DNA from: Sialis fuliginosa
Lineage: Eukaryota > Arthropoda > Insecta > Megaloptera > Sialidae
DNA length: 64,000 nt
Direction of reading: 5' to 3'
Assembly (NCBI GenBank): GCA_961205875.1
Contig: OY540815.1
Span: 620,001-684,000, forward strand
Shown: piece by piece, positions 34,099 to 44,633 of the stretch
Position numbering within the stretch: position 1 is the stretch's first letter
Layout of the letters: each line of letters opens with the position of its first letter
Notes under the pieces: generated by a model
Databases searched by the model: none
Told to the model about the DNA's origin: nothing
The model's input: the letters and a program-made list of their open reading frames with translations, nothing else
Program-made: the position numbers and the translations under genes

Positions 34099-34692
34099 TT
34101 ACAGGTTAATCTTACATGTTTTTATAAAATCATATAACAAAAAATATATCTTTGAATTATTTAGGCTTAGAAGAGATGTGATGTTGAAAGGCGGCAGGAT
34201 TTCTTGGTTTATGAGTTGGTTAATTAAAGATTTTGTTTCTGTTGCGTAGCGATGGCAAGCGAAAATCATATGATTAATGTCCGCTATTGAAAGGTTGTCA
34301 CATTCGCATGTTTCTGAGGGGCTTTTTCCATTTTTGTATAGATATTGTCGCGTTTTTGTGTGGTTGAATCTTACAATTAATCTTGTGATTGTAACAATCA
34401 TATTTCTTGTGTAATTTTCTTTTCTGAACCATGGAGATTGGGGAATCTTTGGTTGACTACTAAAGTACGATCCTCCTCTGAATTTAGCTGATTCTGTCCA
34501 AAATATCTGCCATAGTTCTGTCATGAGATTTTTTATGTATATTGGAATAGTATCATGAAAGGGTATTATGCTGTCTATTGTGGAGTTTTCCATGACTCCC
34601 TCCTTCGCCAGTTCATCTACTTCTGCATTCCATTTTATGCCTCTGTGGGCTTTTACCCACACCGCCAGGATCACTTTGTAGCACCTTATCAT
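34099..34692 (-). pseudogene. LINE ORF2 C-terminus (RNase H end + CCHC)
   Basis: A 197-codon uninterrupted frame on the minus strand. Residues ~10-31 read WVKAHRGIKWNAEVDELAKE, the typical C-terminal end of a retroelement RNase H domain (W-x-x-x-H-x-G-I, N-x-x-V/A-D-x-L-A). Around residues 125-147 is CECDN..NHMIFACHRY, spaced as C-x-C-x9-H-x4-C, the zinc-knuckle-like motif found after RNase H in non-LTR retrotransposons of the I/R1/Loa-like groups. The reverse transcriptase and endonuclease domains are missing. Upstream (above 34692) the frame meets a stop and AT-rich sequence, so this is a 5'-truncated insertion, the usual fate of LINEs. The intact frame suggests it is fairly young. It lies antisense to the SIK exon. 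The clade is not certain. Confidence 0.85.
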
Positions 34693-34921
34693 TTTAATAA
34701 TTTTTTATAATTTTGCCTGTTTCGACTTGACACAACAATGATTTAACCGATTTTGATTAAACTTTCATGGCTTAAAAGCCTAAGATCTTTAAATTACACT
34801 AGGTTCGTATTATGAAAAATTCATATTAATATTTTTCAATGAAAATAAAATAAATATCGATAGTAGCTATGATGTTGATATAATTAGGTCAGGCACGTGT
34901 TAAAAAATTTACAATTGATAT

Positions 34922-35257
34922 CAGGGCTTCGAACCGGAATTGAACCGAAAACCGTTATTTTTTGCCGGAATGAAAATCGGAACAGAACCGAAATAAAAAT
35001 ATCGGTTTTTACGGTTCTGTACATGTTAAAATACGCGCGTTAACATGATCTTATTTCCCACTTCAATTGTCGCTCGGACTATCATACAAGTATCATAAAA
35101 AAAAAAATTTATACAAATAATTTTTTTTTAATTAATCAAAAAAACCGGAAAAACCGTTATTTTTTTCCGAACAAAAACCGGAACCGAATCGAAATATATT
35201 TTTTTACTCGAACCGGAACGAAAACCGAAATGAAAAAAATAACGGTTCGAAGCCCTG
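34922..35257. mobile_element. hAT-type MITE (GAACCGG family), perfect TSD
   Basis: A 336-bp element starts CAGGGCTTCGAACCGG and ends GGTTCGAAGCCCTG, flanked by the 8-bp duplication ATTGATAT (34914-34921 and 35258-35265). Same family as 24266-24656, with shared interior CGCGCGTTAA and TTATTTCCCACTTCAATTGT. Confidence 0.94.
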
Positions 35258-35596
35258 ATTGATATTATCTAATAAAATATAAAAACATGAAAATGATTTA
35301 ATTTCGAAATAAACGTGGGTAAACTACGGGAAATTTCTATTACACTAATTTAAAAAATGTATCTCACATTTAACTTGGTTATTCCTGCGGTTTATATATT
35401 TATAATTAATTGTATTTGCTACTAAACTGACTAGTTGTAACTGATAACAATCTAATATTTTCTTTCTCATACAAGGACAAAATATCGTCATTGGTTTACC
35501 CCAAATTAAATACTTCAAATACATATATTAATAAACTTTTCATTTCTAAGAATTTATTTTATCTAAAGTATAGATGGGTCAAACATTAATATAAAA

Positions 35597-35632
<36 letters not shown>

Positions 35633-35763
35633 ATGCACGTTGCACTCATTGAGCTCTTAACAACAGTTTTCTAGGTATTATTCTATCTTCTATGTACAAA
35701 TACTACAATAATGTAGATAAGGTAACAATATATAAGTTATTATATTGTTAGATATGGTTTATA
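35258..35763. other. AT-rich interval with TG microsatellite
   Basis: Contains a (TG)n run followed by TATGTGTATG at 35598-35630. No gene. Confidence 0.5.
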
Positions 35764-35943
35764 CATGGGCGTAGCCAGGGTGGGGCATGGGGGGGGGGGG
35801 GGCGCTTGCCCCCCCCTCCTAGCTTGTGGACAAAAAGTAATAAGTAAATCAGTATTATTGTCCAAACAGGGATATTTCTAAACATCTATGATGTTTATTG
35901 GATTTTTGAACGTAAATTTATATTTTGCATCCAGAAAATCAAA
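35764..35943. mobile_element. Family N left end, interrupted by family A
   Basis: CATGGGCGTAGCCAGGGTGG, then a G run, CGCTTGCCCCCCCC and AACATCTATGATG. It matches the start of the element at 36990. The interior stops at the reverse family A copy. Confidence 0.6.
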
Positions 35944-36835
35944 AACATCTGCCAAGTAAATGCACAGTGCTTCCTCGTGCTAAATTCACTAAAAACGATA
36001 GTGTTCAGATAAATTGCCTGGCATAGGTTAACCATTTAATTTTTATACAAATTTTACTAAAAAATCTTAGTTCGAATTTTTTCTTAAAACGCACCTGAAT
36101 ATTTTTTCATATATTTTTAATTTTTTGACAATTTCAATCTAAATCTAAATTTATGCAAATGTCAAAATGACATTTAAAACGTCAAAGTGACATTTAAAAC
36201 GCCAAAGTGACATTTAAAACGTCAAAATGACATTTAAAACGTCACAATGACACTTAATATATCCAATCAAATATCAATTTAGAAAAACAAAACACGAATT
36301 TTTAAAATTAATTTAGATAAATCTTTGTAAGGGAATATTTTACAACAAACGTAGTAGACCCATATTATAGGAAATTTAATTCTCTACAAAAAATATTCTA
36401 TAAAATTTTCTTGTAACATGTGTCGTTCTTGAGATATCTTGAAAAAAGAAATATTTTCGGGTGTCACCCCTCTCCCTTACACACGATTTTGATGATTTTG
36501 AAATGGGACCGTCCTCAAACCAAACCCAACCATCCGACCAAGTTTCAATAATATCGGTTTAGTGGTTCATGAGTTATGCGTGTGACAAGGATTCAGGGGA
36601 CAGACGGGCGGACGGACGGACGGACGGACGGACGGACGGACGGACGGACGGACGGACGGACGGACGGACGGACGGACGGACACACGGACAGACAGACAGA
36701 CACGAAACGAAAAGTGTTTGTCTAGACGTGAAACGGATAAATAAATTTAAAATTTTGAAATTGGAGAACTTTTTTTTTGTCTCAATCTGAAACGATCACA
36801 TAGCTTCTCGTATCTTCGATATTGCGAGGAAGCAA
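35944..36835 (-). mobile_element. Family A element with long ACGG array
   Basis: Reverse copy, from AACATCTGCCAAGTAAATG to TATTGCGAGGAAGCAA. It carries about five to six 20-bp minisatellite units at 36160-36255 and a 70-bp (GGAC)n array at 36611-36680, whose repeated TDGR translation is a by-product of the microsatellite. Confidence 0.88.
36611..36680. repeat. (GACG)n microsatellite, ~17 units
   Basis: Uninterrupted tetranucleotide array inside family A. Other copies of A have only a few GTCC/GTCT units in the same place, so this is a local expansion. Confidence 0.95.
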
Positions 36836-36989
36836 TATCAAAGTTTTTTTAATCACAATCATTTATTTTTACATGTAAACTAAAATATCAGGGAAAATTA
36901 AAAATAAAATAAAAACACCTAAAGACAAAGATCGCAGTGTTGACAACAGTGAAAACTGTGTTTTGTTTTAAAATAACTACCCACAAAAG

Positions 36990-37845
36990 CATGGTCGTAG
37001 CCAGGCATGGGCAAGGGGGGACGCTTGCCCCTCCCCCTACCTCGTGAACTTAGAGTAACAAATGAATCAGTTCATTGGCTAAATATTGACATTTTTAGAT
37101 TCGAAAATTTAAATATCATTATTTTTTTTTATTGCAATCTCTTGTTATAGCGGGTAAACTATTCATGTCATTGCCTTTTTATCCTTTTTATACAAAAAAA
37201 AGTTTTTTTGATATTTCAACTATACATGTGTATTATCAATTCAAATTAGATCGATTTTTTACATTAAATAAAAAAATTATAAATAAAAAAAAACACCAAA
37301 ATAGCAACGTAGAGTACATTTTTGTAGAGGATTTTGTCTTCAAAAAGATATGCATATATGTACATATAAATTTAATTGATTGAAAAACATGTGGCGAAAA
37401 TAAAAGAAGAAATGGAAAAAAATGACTTTTCATTGTTACTTTTTGCGCACCTATCTTTTACAATTCTTCGATAATAATCAAGAACACACCAAAAAATTGA
37501 TTTATTAAGTTAATGAAAATCACGGATTTTCACGAGCCAAAGTTCCAAGTTGCAACGAATTGATAGAATTTATTTTAAGAAAAAAAGGATTTACCAAATT
37601 TTATTTACATTAATGGCATTTTTCGAGGTCCCAGACGTCAAAAATTTGAGGCCCATTGAAAATATTTTTATTAAAAAATTTTTTTATAAAACTTTTTAGG
37701 TAAGGTTACCATAATAATGTGAGAGCTTTTTTTGCTCACCCCTCTCTCATTACCTCGGGGTCCTAGGCAAAACACGCCGACCAATCGGTTTAAAAAAAAA
37801 AAATTCCCCCCCCCCCCCCTGAACAAAATCCTGGCTACGCCCATG
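36990..37845. mobile_element. Family N element with GCGTAGCCAGG ends
   Basis: Starts CATGGTCGTAGCCAGG and ends CCTGGCTACGCCCATG, so the 16-bp ends match as inverted repeats with one mismatch. GC-rich subterminal segments (GACGCTTGCCCCTCCCCC; long C run at ~37806) enclose an AT-rich middle. No matching flanking duplication was found. hAT-like by appearance. Confidence 0.65.
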
Positions 37846-38198
37846 GGTTTATATGTAGATTTTTGCATTAATGCGTTTTTTTCCCACATTCCCGACCGTA
37901 CTGTTCGTCTTCGAACCTGTTCCGACAGGTCCGGTAGCAAACTCCACATCCATCACTCCAAAAATCCCAAGTGATGTCATATAATTAGGTAGTCAGCAAA
38001 TAACAATAGAAATAAAGAATCGAAAATAGGAAAAAATAAATAAAACAAAAATATAGAATAACGTGAAAAAAACAACAGAAATAAAAAATGAAAATAAACA
38101 CTAGAAAAAAAAATATATACAATACAGTTCAAGTCTTGCTGAGGGGCTACGCCCGATGGCCAATAACTTAAATTATAAAAAAAAAATGCGTTTTATTG
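37846..38198. other. Interval without gene
   Basis: Part at 37885-37965 is less AT-rich and unassigned. The rest is A-rich. Confidence 0.4.
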
Positions 38199-38250
38199 CT
38201 TCCTCGCAATATCAAAGATACGAGAAACTTTGTGATCGTTTTAGATGGAT
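38199..38250 (+). repeat. Family A start fragment
   Basis: GCTTCCTCGCAATATCAAAG and ACGAGAAACTTTGTGATCG match the A left end, then the homology stops. Confidence 0.7.
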
Positions 38251-38290
38251 TTTTTTGTAGATCTTTGTAGGTTCCCACAGATCAAGTACC

Positions 38291-39140
38291 AGTGAAAAAA
38301 CTTCTGCCAAGTAAATGCACAGTGCTTCCTCGTGCTAAATTCACCAAAGATAATTAATTATTGAAGAAAATTTATATAAAAACCAATGCTCAGATAAATT
38401 GCCTGGAATTGATTAACCATTCAATTTTTATACAATTTTACTAAAAAATATTAGTTCGAAATTTTTCTTAAGATGCACCTGATTATTTTTTCGTTTATTT
38501 TTAATTTTTTGACAATTGTAATCTAAATTTAAATTTATGTAGAATTTATGAAAATGACCATTTTTATTGATTTTTATTTTGATTTCGAGGTGTTTAGGTT
38601 ATAAATAAAGTAGACTCTGATGAAGTCTTCAACAAGACGAAACGTTTATCAAAATAAATAATGTTATATCTCATATAACTATTTTATATTATTTATGACC
38701 TAAAAACCTCGAAATCAAAATTAAAATTAAAATTTATACAAACGTCAAAATTATAGTAAATATTAGTAAATATCAATTTAAAAAAACAAAACACGATTTT
38801 TTAAAATAAATTGAGATAAATCTTTATAAGGGAATAATTTACAACAAACGTTGTAGACACGTATTATAGGAAATTTAATGCTCTACAAAAAATATTCTAT
38901 ATAATTTTTACGTAATATGTGTCGTTTTTGAAAAAATAAATATTTTGAGATGTCACCTCTCTCCTTTACACACGATTTTGATGATTTTGAAACAAAGATT
39001 CAGGTGATAGACGAAAAGTGTTTGTCTTGACGTGAAACGGAAAGATAATTTAAAATTTTGAAATCGGAGAACATTTTTATTGTCTCGTTCTAAAACGATC
39101 ACAAAGCTTCTCGTAACTTCGATATTGCGAGGAAGCAATA
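38291..39140 (-). mobile_element. Family A element with nested small foldback
   Basis: Reverse copy from CTTCTGCCAAGTAAATGC to TATTGCGAGGAAGCAATA. A ~195-bp insertion at 38541-38736 interrupts it. The GTCT tract is almost lost here. Confidence 0.82.
38541..38736. mobile_element. Small foldback with hammerhead-like core
   Basis: Arms ATTTTGATTTCGAGGTGTTTAG and the imperfect complement CTAAAAACCTCGAAATCAAAAT (TTTAT on the inner side) surround a unit containing CTGATGA (38617-38623), GTCTT-CAAC-AAGAC and GAAAC (38639-38643). The core order is that of a hammerhead ribozyme, but one extra A precedes stem II and I find no convincing stems I or III. Confidence 0.6.
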
Positions 39141-39257
39141 TCTGCTATGGGAGCCACAGGACTTTCTTATACTTAATACTGAGATTGAACAGTGTACGTG
39201 ATTCTAATTTTATTGAACAATATATGTGACAAACTAATAAAAGATAGGATAACATTT
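39141..39257. repeat. Family C fragment
   Basis: ATCTGCTATGGGAGCCACAG, ACTTTCTTATACTTAATAC and TGAACAGTGTACGTGATTC match the C end at 60005. It stops at a family A fragment. Confidence 0.7.
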
Positions 39258-39340
39258 TTTATTTAAATTGTTCAATAATGAACTACCTTTGATGAATTTT
39301 TACGAGGAAGCACTGTCCATTTACTTGGCATATGTTTTTA
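39258..39340 (+). repeat. Family A end fragment
   Basis: TTAAATTGTTCAATAATGAA then ACGAGGAAGCACTG and TTTACTTGGCATATG, the A right terminus only. Confidence 0.75.
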
Positions 39341-39344
39341 CTTT

Positions 39345-40255
39345 CTTATACCATGTATATGAAATATACATTAGTATAAGTAAGTATAGTGAAGCCGATT
39401 TTTTTCGAACTCTATTCGACCTATTTTCGACTCTATTTTGACCTTCCCTGAATCCATTCTGACTATTTTCGCCATGATGTCTGTGTTCGTCTGTCGGTCT
39501 GTCGGTCTGTCTGTCTGTAAACGACAAATCGTAGAAGGGTGATATTTTATATTTAAGATTAATTTTTGGCTGGGAAGAAAACGTCCTATTTTTGAAAACG
39601 ATCTTTCAACCGGATACGGATGTTTACCTACGTCGATTTTTTAATTTTTCGAATTACTCTGAAACAGTGCGAAATAGAGAAAAATGGTCAAGTTGAAAAA
39701 TGTAGGTAATATCTATATCTATAATTTATGTTCTATTCATTTTTTTTAAAACGAATTTTTGAAGAAAAAAATTTATTATAATTCAAATGGTTCATAACAG
39801 AGGAGAAATATCTGCCATGAGTGTCATGGGACTTTCTTATACGTATTACAGAGATTGAACAGTGTGTGTATTTGTCGTTTAGGTAACATGGGACTTTCTT
39901 ATACGTAATACTGAGAGTGAACTGTGTAGGTGAATCTAAATAATTACATAAAATAATTATTTCTGGCTAAATCATAAATGTTGGAAAAAAATGTATGGGG
40001 AATAAATTATAGATAATTAAAAACATTTTTTTCTTATTTTAAAAATAATTCAAAAATCCAAAAATTTACAAGAGTAAACATCCGTTTTCAGTTATTACGT
40101 TAAAAAAAATAAAAAATATAAAATTATTCATTTTATTCTTTCTTGTTAGTTTGTTAGAAATGTTTTAATAAACAAAGAATCACGTATACAATTCACTGTT
40201 AGGTTAGGTTAGGTTAGGTATAAGAAAGTCCCGTGGTTCCCAAGGCAGATATTTT
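39345..40255. repeat. Family C repeat with TTAGG run
   Basis: Near-complete copy from ACTTTCTTATACCATGTATA to GGTATAAGAAAGTCCCGTGG and CAAGGCAGATATTTTTT. Contains the GTCTGTCGGTCTGTC tract at ~39490. Confidence 0.85.
40198..40219. repeat. (TTAGG)4 run
   Basis: Four units between TTCACTG and TATAAGAAAGTCCCG, at the same place in family C as the run at 9244-9264. Confidence 0.9.
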
Positions 40256-40833
40256 TTATACATATTACCATTTGAAAGCTATATGAGACGGCTGTCACCG
40301 CCTTGAGTAGGTCACCTATTTGTTTTGCAAGATGTGTATGTACGATACAAGTAGCTATTTAAATTTTATAAAATCGTGTAGAAAAATCAATACATTTTAT
40401 AAGGAAACTCTTTTGTACTGGAAAGTACGATGATATTTAAATATGAAGACAAAATAAATACATGTTAATTAAGTGTAATTATCGACCACGGCAAGAAACA
40501 TATCGCAGATTGAATAATTAACAAAAGAATAAGGAGAAAATGAGGTGTGACGTCAATCTGAGTAGCTATTTTATATTTAATAATATGTCCGGTTGAAATA
40601 CAACATTAAATTTGAATGTAGGTTATTTCGAATGACAAGACATAAAATATGATTTTCTAATGGTTTTAGAAATTGTGTATTGAGAATCAAAGTGCAGATT
40701 CATGATTTGAGGTTATGAATCTTGATTGTTTTTCGGCCTTTTCTGCTGTCGGCCCTATAAAAACATGTTCATATCTAAAAGTAAGGCAACAATCAATATC
40801 TGGTTCTTCGAAATTGGGGAAATTGGGATACCT
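40256..40833. other. AT-rich interval without gene
   Basis: Apparently single-copy. A somewhat less AT-rich part at 40280-40340 and 40700-40770. No gene recognised. Confidence 0.4.
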
Positions 40834-41016
40834 ATTCACGCGTAAGTAAAAAAGTAATTTTTCTTATGTTAATTAAATGGGAAAAAGACTCGGTTTGCAC
40901 CGACCACAAGTTTGATCTATGAGTTTGAAATTTTGGGACAATTATTTTTTGATCCAAAACTAAAACATAAGCCAATGGGACCGAAATTTTTTTTTTTTTA
41001 ATTTAAAAAAACATCC
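40834..41016. mobile_element. Family B right half
   Basis: ATTCACGCGTAAGTAAAAAAG, AGACTCGGTTTGCACCG, TTTGATCTATGAGTTTG and the end AAAAAAACATCC followed by TA. The left arm is absent. Confidence 0.75.
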
Positions 41017-41044
41017 TACTGTATACGTATCGTTTTTAATTCTA

Positions 41045-41700
41045 TGTTCTGAAGGAAATGGAAGTTGAAAAATGGTGTCCAAGATAATAACAGATTCTGA
41101 ACGTAAAAAAAGTTGTTTTCCGCATGGCGGCTGTGCGTGTGTCTGTGTGTCTGGATGTAGAATTTTCTTTCGTTCACGATAACTACTTTAAAAATGCGCC
41201 GATTTGAATTATTTTTGGGGAAAATGTTTGTCTCAGTGAATACTCCGCAGATCTATTGATTTTGGTGCTAATCGGATTAGGGTTTTTGAAAATATTAGAA
41301 ATTTTGTAACTATTATCGTCTACTAAAAAGTGAATGTTGCGAGTATTATTTCACTAATTTTGATAAGACTTGGTACATTTGCAGTTCGATTGAACCTAAG
41401 GGATGTTAATTTTTTGTACGTGTCTAAATAGCTATTGAAGGGGTGAAAACCATCCTTAAAGCTTAAATTCTCAATACTAATTAATAAGTCACTAATTCAT
41501 GTTGCCTTGGAAACAAATATGTTACAAATCACTTCAAATTGTCAAATTAGTTATTCTACGAAAGTGTATTATGTTTTTGACAATAGGACATTAGAAAACT
41601 AATATTTAGGTATAATACAAAGATGAGTTTTATTTCTGACAAATCCCATTGAAACTTTTCATATACATGTTAAAAATTATTAAAAAAGATATTTAAGATA
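41045..41700 (+). repeat. Family L repeat, longest copy
   Basis: CCGCATGGCGGCTGTGCGTG, GTGTGTCTGGATGTAG, GCGCCGATTTGAATTATTTT, GGGAAAATGTTTGTCTC, TTGATTTTGGTGCTAATCGG and GGGGTGAAAACCATCC in order. Confidence 0.78.
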
Positions 41701-41925
41701 TGTGTTGAAAAAAGGTCATTGCAGTTGTAAAAGCAGAAAATGTAAGAAAAGTAATGCAAAAAACAAAAGTCATTGCAATTGAAAAGCAAAAATTGTAAGT
41801 ATGGAGCAAAAAATAAGGTCTTGCAGTTTTAAAATTTTCTTAAAATAACCCCTGCAGGGAGGGAGTCCATGAGAAATAATTGTTCAGAAGGGGGTCCCTA
41901 GACTACATAAGTTTAAGAACCGCTG
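41701..41925. mobile_element. hAT 3' end, SPIN/Charlie-like
   Basis: Ends GGGGGTCCCTAGACTACATA then AGTTTAAGAACCGCTG. Read in reverse, this begins CAGCGGTTCTTAAACTT, the same terminus class as 31054. The left end of this copy was not found. Confidence 0.6.
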
Positions 41926-42056
41926 ATACAGGTGTATATGAATGATTCATATACACCTATATAAAGTGTTTTTACATACGAGCAGATATTTGTAGCATTA
42001 CAGCGAGTACATGCATATAAATTATAAAGTGAGTTACATTTAATATGTGTCCTGGT

Positions 42057-42465
42057 CAGGCCCGGATTTAGAAATTTGCCGCCCCTAGGCAGTTGCGAAA
42101 ATTGCCCCCCCCCCTCGAAACTAACAGTTTAAGTCATAGATGTCAAAATATAAAACTTCTTTTTTTTTGGTTGCGTCAGTTTCAAATTTTAGAAATTTTT
42201 ATAAAGTTACATTAGGAAACATAAAATCTGAAGACCTTTTTTTTTAGTCATGCTTGAGTTACATGTATAGAGAAATTATTGCTTATGGGTTGAAATTTTT
42301 ACGTCTCGATTTTCGGATGGCAAACTCATCGATAATGGAATCAAAATCAAATTAAATTCCCACGAATATAACAAGTTTTCAAAGTTTCCACCAAAATTTG
42401 CCGCCCTTCAATTCTTGCCGCCCTAGGCAGCTGCCTACTCTGCCTGCATGGTAAATCTGAGCCTG
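42057..42465. mobile_element. hAT-type element (CAGGCCCGGATTTA)
   Basis: A 409-bp element starts CAGGCCCGGATTTA and ends TAAATCTGAGCCTG. Flanking octamers GTCCTGGT and ATCCTGGT match in 7 of 8. GCCGCCCCTAGGCAGTTGC and the complement CCGCCCTAGGCAGCTGCC lie inside. A relative begins at 63784. Confidence 0.85.
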
Positions 42466-42761
42466 ATCCTGGTGTCAGACGCAGTTTTACGTAATTGTAT
42501 TTAGTACGAGGCGACGCGCCGAGGCATTAGCCACACATTAAATATTTTGTCGTGAAGCTAGCTTACGACCGGATTATTGTTCTATCTTTATGTAGAGACA
42601 CTTTCAGTTGGCAACCGTTGTTTTCAGTTCAGAGTTTATTTTATAGATACAATTGTACTTGTTGGTTATACTGATTGCAATCAATATACTATACGCGTAT
42701 GTAATTAACGGGTAGTTCTAATTATTATTGTTATTACAATGTATGTAATTCATTTAGGCCA
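42466..42761. other. Unassigned, less AT-rich interval
   Basis: Contains GTACGAGGCGACGCGCCGAG and GCTAGCTTACGACCGG. No repeats in the window and no frame recognised. Possible single-copy intron. Confidence 0.4.
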
Positions 42762-42769
42762 GGCCTGCA

Positions 42770-43501
42770 CAACTCAAAATGTAAGGCGAAAAGAAAATTT
42801 TTTACCCGAAAATTATAAACGTTTAACAAAAATCATAAAATTAAAAAAGTGCTTAGAACTAAGCAAGGATTCTCGGAGAATTGTTTTTAAAATTTATTGT
42901 TAATTTTTTTATGAAAACTTTTTTATAAAGAAAAAATTTTGAAATTTTGAAAAAAAAATTGAATTACATATTAAAAAAAATTTGTGAGAATGTTTGCATA
43001 AATCTAAGTACTTTTTACCTCTGGCGATTATTTATAAAAATTAGTAGGTAATTTTCGAGTAAAAAAGTAAGGAATATCCAAAATGTTTCTTTGGTTTGCT
43101 CCTTATAATAAAAAATTGACATTTTCAGAAAAAATGTTCCAAACAAAAATTGTTTAGTTTATTACTAATGTGCAACAAAAAATATAGGTTTAAATTTGAA
43201 AAAGAAAAGTTGAACCTGAAAGCCCATTAAATTGACCTTTCTTAGCTCATCACATAATGTCAATATTTAGCCCGCTCAAAACCATGAAACTTTTGTCTAA
43301 TACATTTTTTCTGAAAATTCGTTATTTTGGAAATAATCCGTTGGAAACGAGTCTATAGGTATATTATAACTTTTATAATATTGTAAATCAATAAGCTAGG
43401 GAATATTATTTTTAATTTATAATATTATGAATTTTTACGTCTTTTTAAGTCTTCGCGGGTCACAAAGTAGGTGCTGGCGGGCCGTATGTTGTACAGGCCT
43501 A
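42770..43501. mobile_element. hAT-type element, TSD ATTTAGGC
   Basis: A 732-bp element starts CAGGCCTGCACAAC and ends GTTGTACAGGCCTA. ATTTAGGC precedes it at 42762-42769 and follows it at 43502-43509. Its interior is collinear with 8340-9215. It has no coding capacity. Confidence 0.9.
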
Positions 43502-43509
43502 ATTTAGGC

Positions 43510-43785
43510 CATAGGTGTCCAACATTTTAACCTTCTGGGCCGCATAGCAGAAATTTTATTTAATTTAATTTACTAAAGGCCGCAGGCCAAAATATAAAAC
43601 TGAGTTCCTTTTTTTTTAGTCGCGTCAATTTCAATTCCTAATTTTTATTGAATAAATAGCGAGTTACATTAGAAAAAATAAAGACTGAAAGTAAATTAAA
43701 TTACAGTAGTTATAGAAATGTAAATTTATTACTATATACATTTTTTTTATAATTATCCTCGCGGGCCGCGGGTTGGACAAGCTTG
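43510..43785. mobile_element. hAT-type MITE (GTCCAACC family), shared TSD
   Basis: Reverse-oriented 276-bp copy starts CATAGGTGTCCAAC and ends GGTTGGACAAGCTTG. It is flanked by ATTTAGGC at 43502-43509 and 43786-43793. The left duplication is the same octamer that closes the preceding hAT, so three copies of one target octamer bracket two elements. Confidence 0.95.
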
Positions 43786-43793
43786 ATTTAGGC

Positions 43794-44089
43794 TATTGAT
43801 TATACCGGAAAATAAGAGGTAGAAAGGAACAATTGCGTTAAATGGGTTTTATTGTTTTATATGTTTGTTTGACATTTACAGATGATAAAATCACAAAGTG
43901 CTATTTAATTCACCTTTACGTTTTTGAGGAGGGTGGGGTAAAACTAGTTACTTTTCATTGTTTTTAGTATAACTCGAAAACTAACTATGCGGAATTGGAC
44001 AATTTTACAAGAATAATTTTTTATAGAAAATTGAATTTCCCATCAAAATGGAAGGTTTTAAAATTTTTTTTTTATTATATAATTTTTAT
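43794..44089. other. Interval without gene
   Basis: AT-rich. GAGGAGGGTGGGG near 43926 is the only notable composition. Confidence 0.4.
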
Positions 44090-44452
44090 TAATTATTATA
44101 TTATCATATAAACTGCTTTACATTGTTACAAATGTGACGATTCTTTCTTTTATATCTTTTGAGTCGTAGTAAGTACTTATTATTTTGTAATCATTAGCAA
44201 GTGTCCATCACTGCGTGCTCATTACTGGTTTTACATTATCCATTACTGAAGAAAAAAACATAAACAAAATAAAAGGCTATAATATAAAAAAATATTTATA
44301 TATATTTGCGAACTTTGGTATTAAAATTGATTAAATAAAGAGTTAGTTATTTTATTAGTAACATGAGGTCATGAGAATTACAAATAGAAGCCAATCACAA
44401 AAAACAGTCAACCTCGCTCTTATAGCGGCCATAACTGGTGACAGTACCTTAT
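44090..44452. mobile_element. Family R element, partial, ends 46 bp before exon
   Basis: AGCAAGTGTCCATCACTGCG, CATTACTGGTTTTACATTATCC and CGGCCATAACTGG, with the right terminus GGTGACAGTACCTTA. It leaves only 46 bases to the SIK exon, so the insertion sits inside or just before the branch-point zone. Confidence 0.8.
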
Positions 44453-44471
44453 TTATATGATTGTATTTTAA

Positions 44472-44633
<162 letters not shown>

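Noticed and set aside
36160..36255. CRISPR-like array in the ~20-bp spaced repeats
   Set aside because: The units are contiguous minisatellite copies with no unique spacers, in a eukaryotic repeat.
38610..38650. Functional hammerhead ribozyme
   Set aside because: Only the core and stem II are seen, with an extra base; stems I and III and a cleavage site could not be placed. Kept as a finding, not as an RNA gene.
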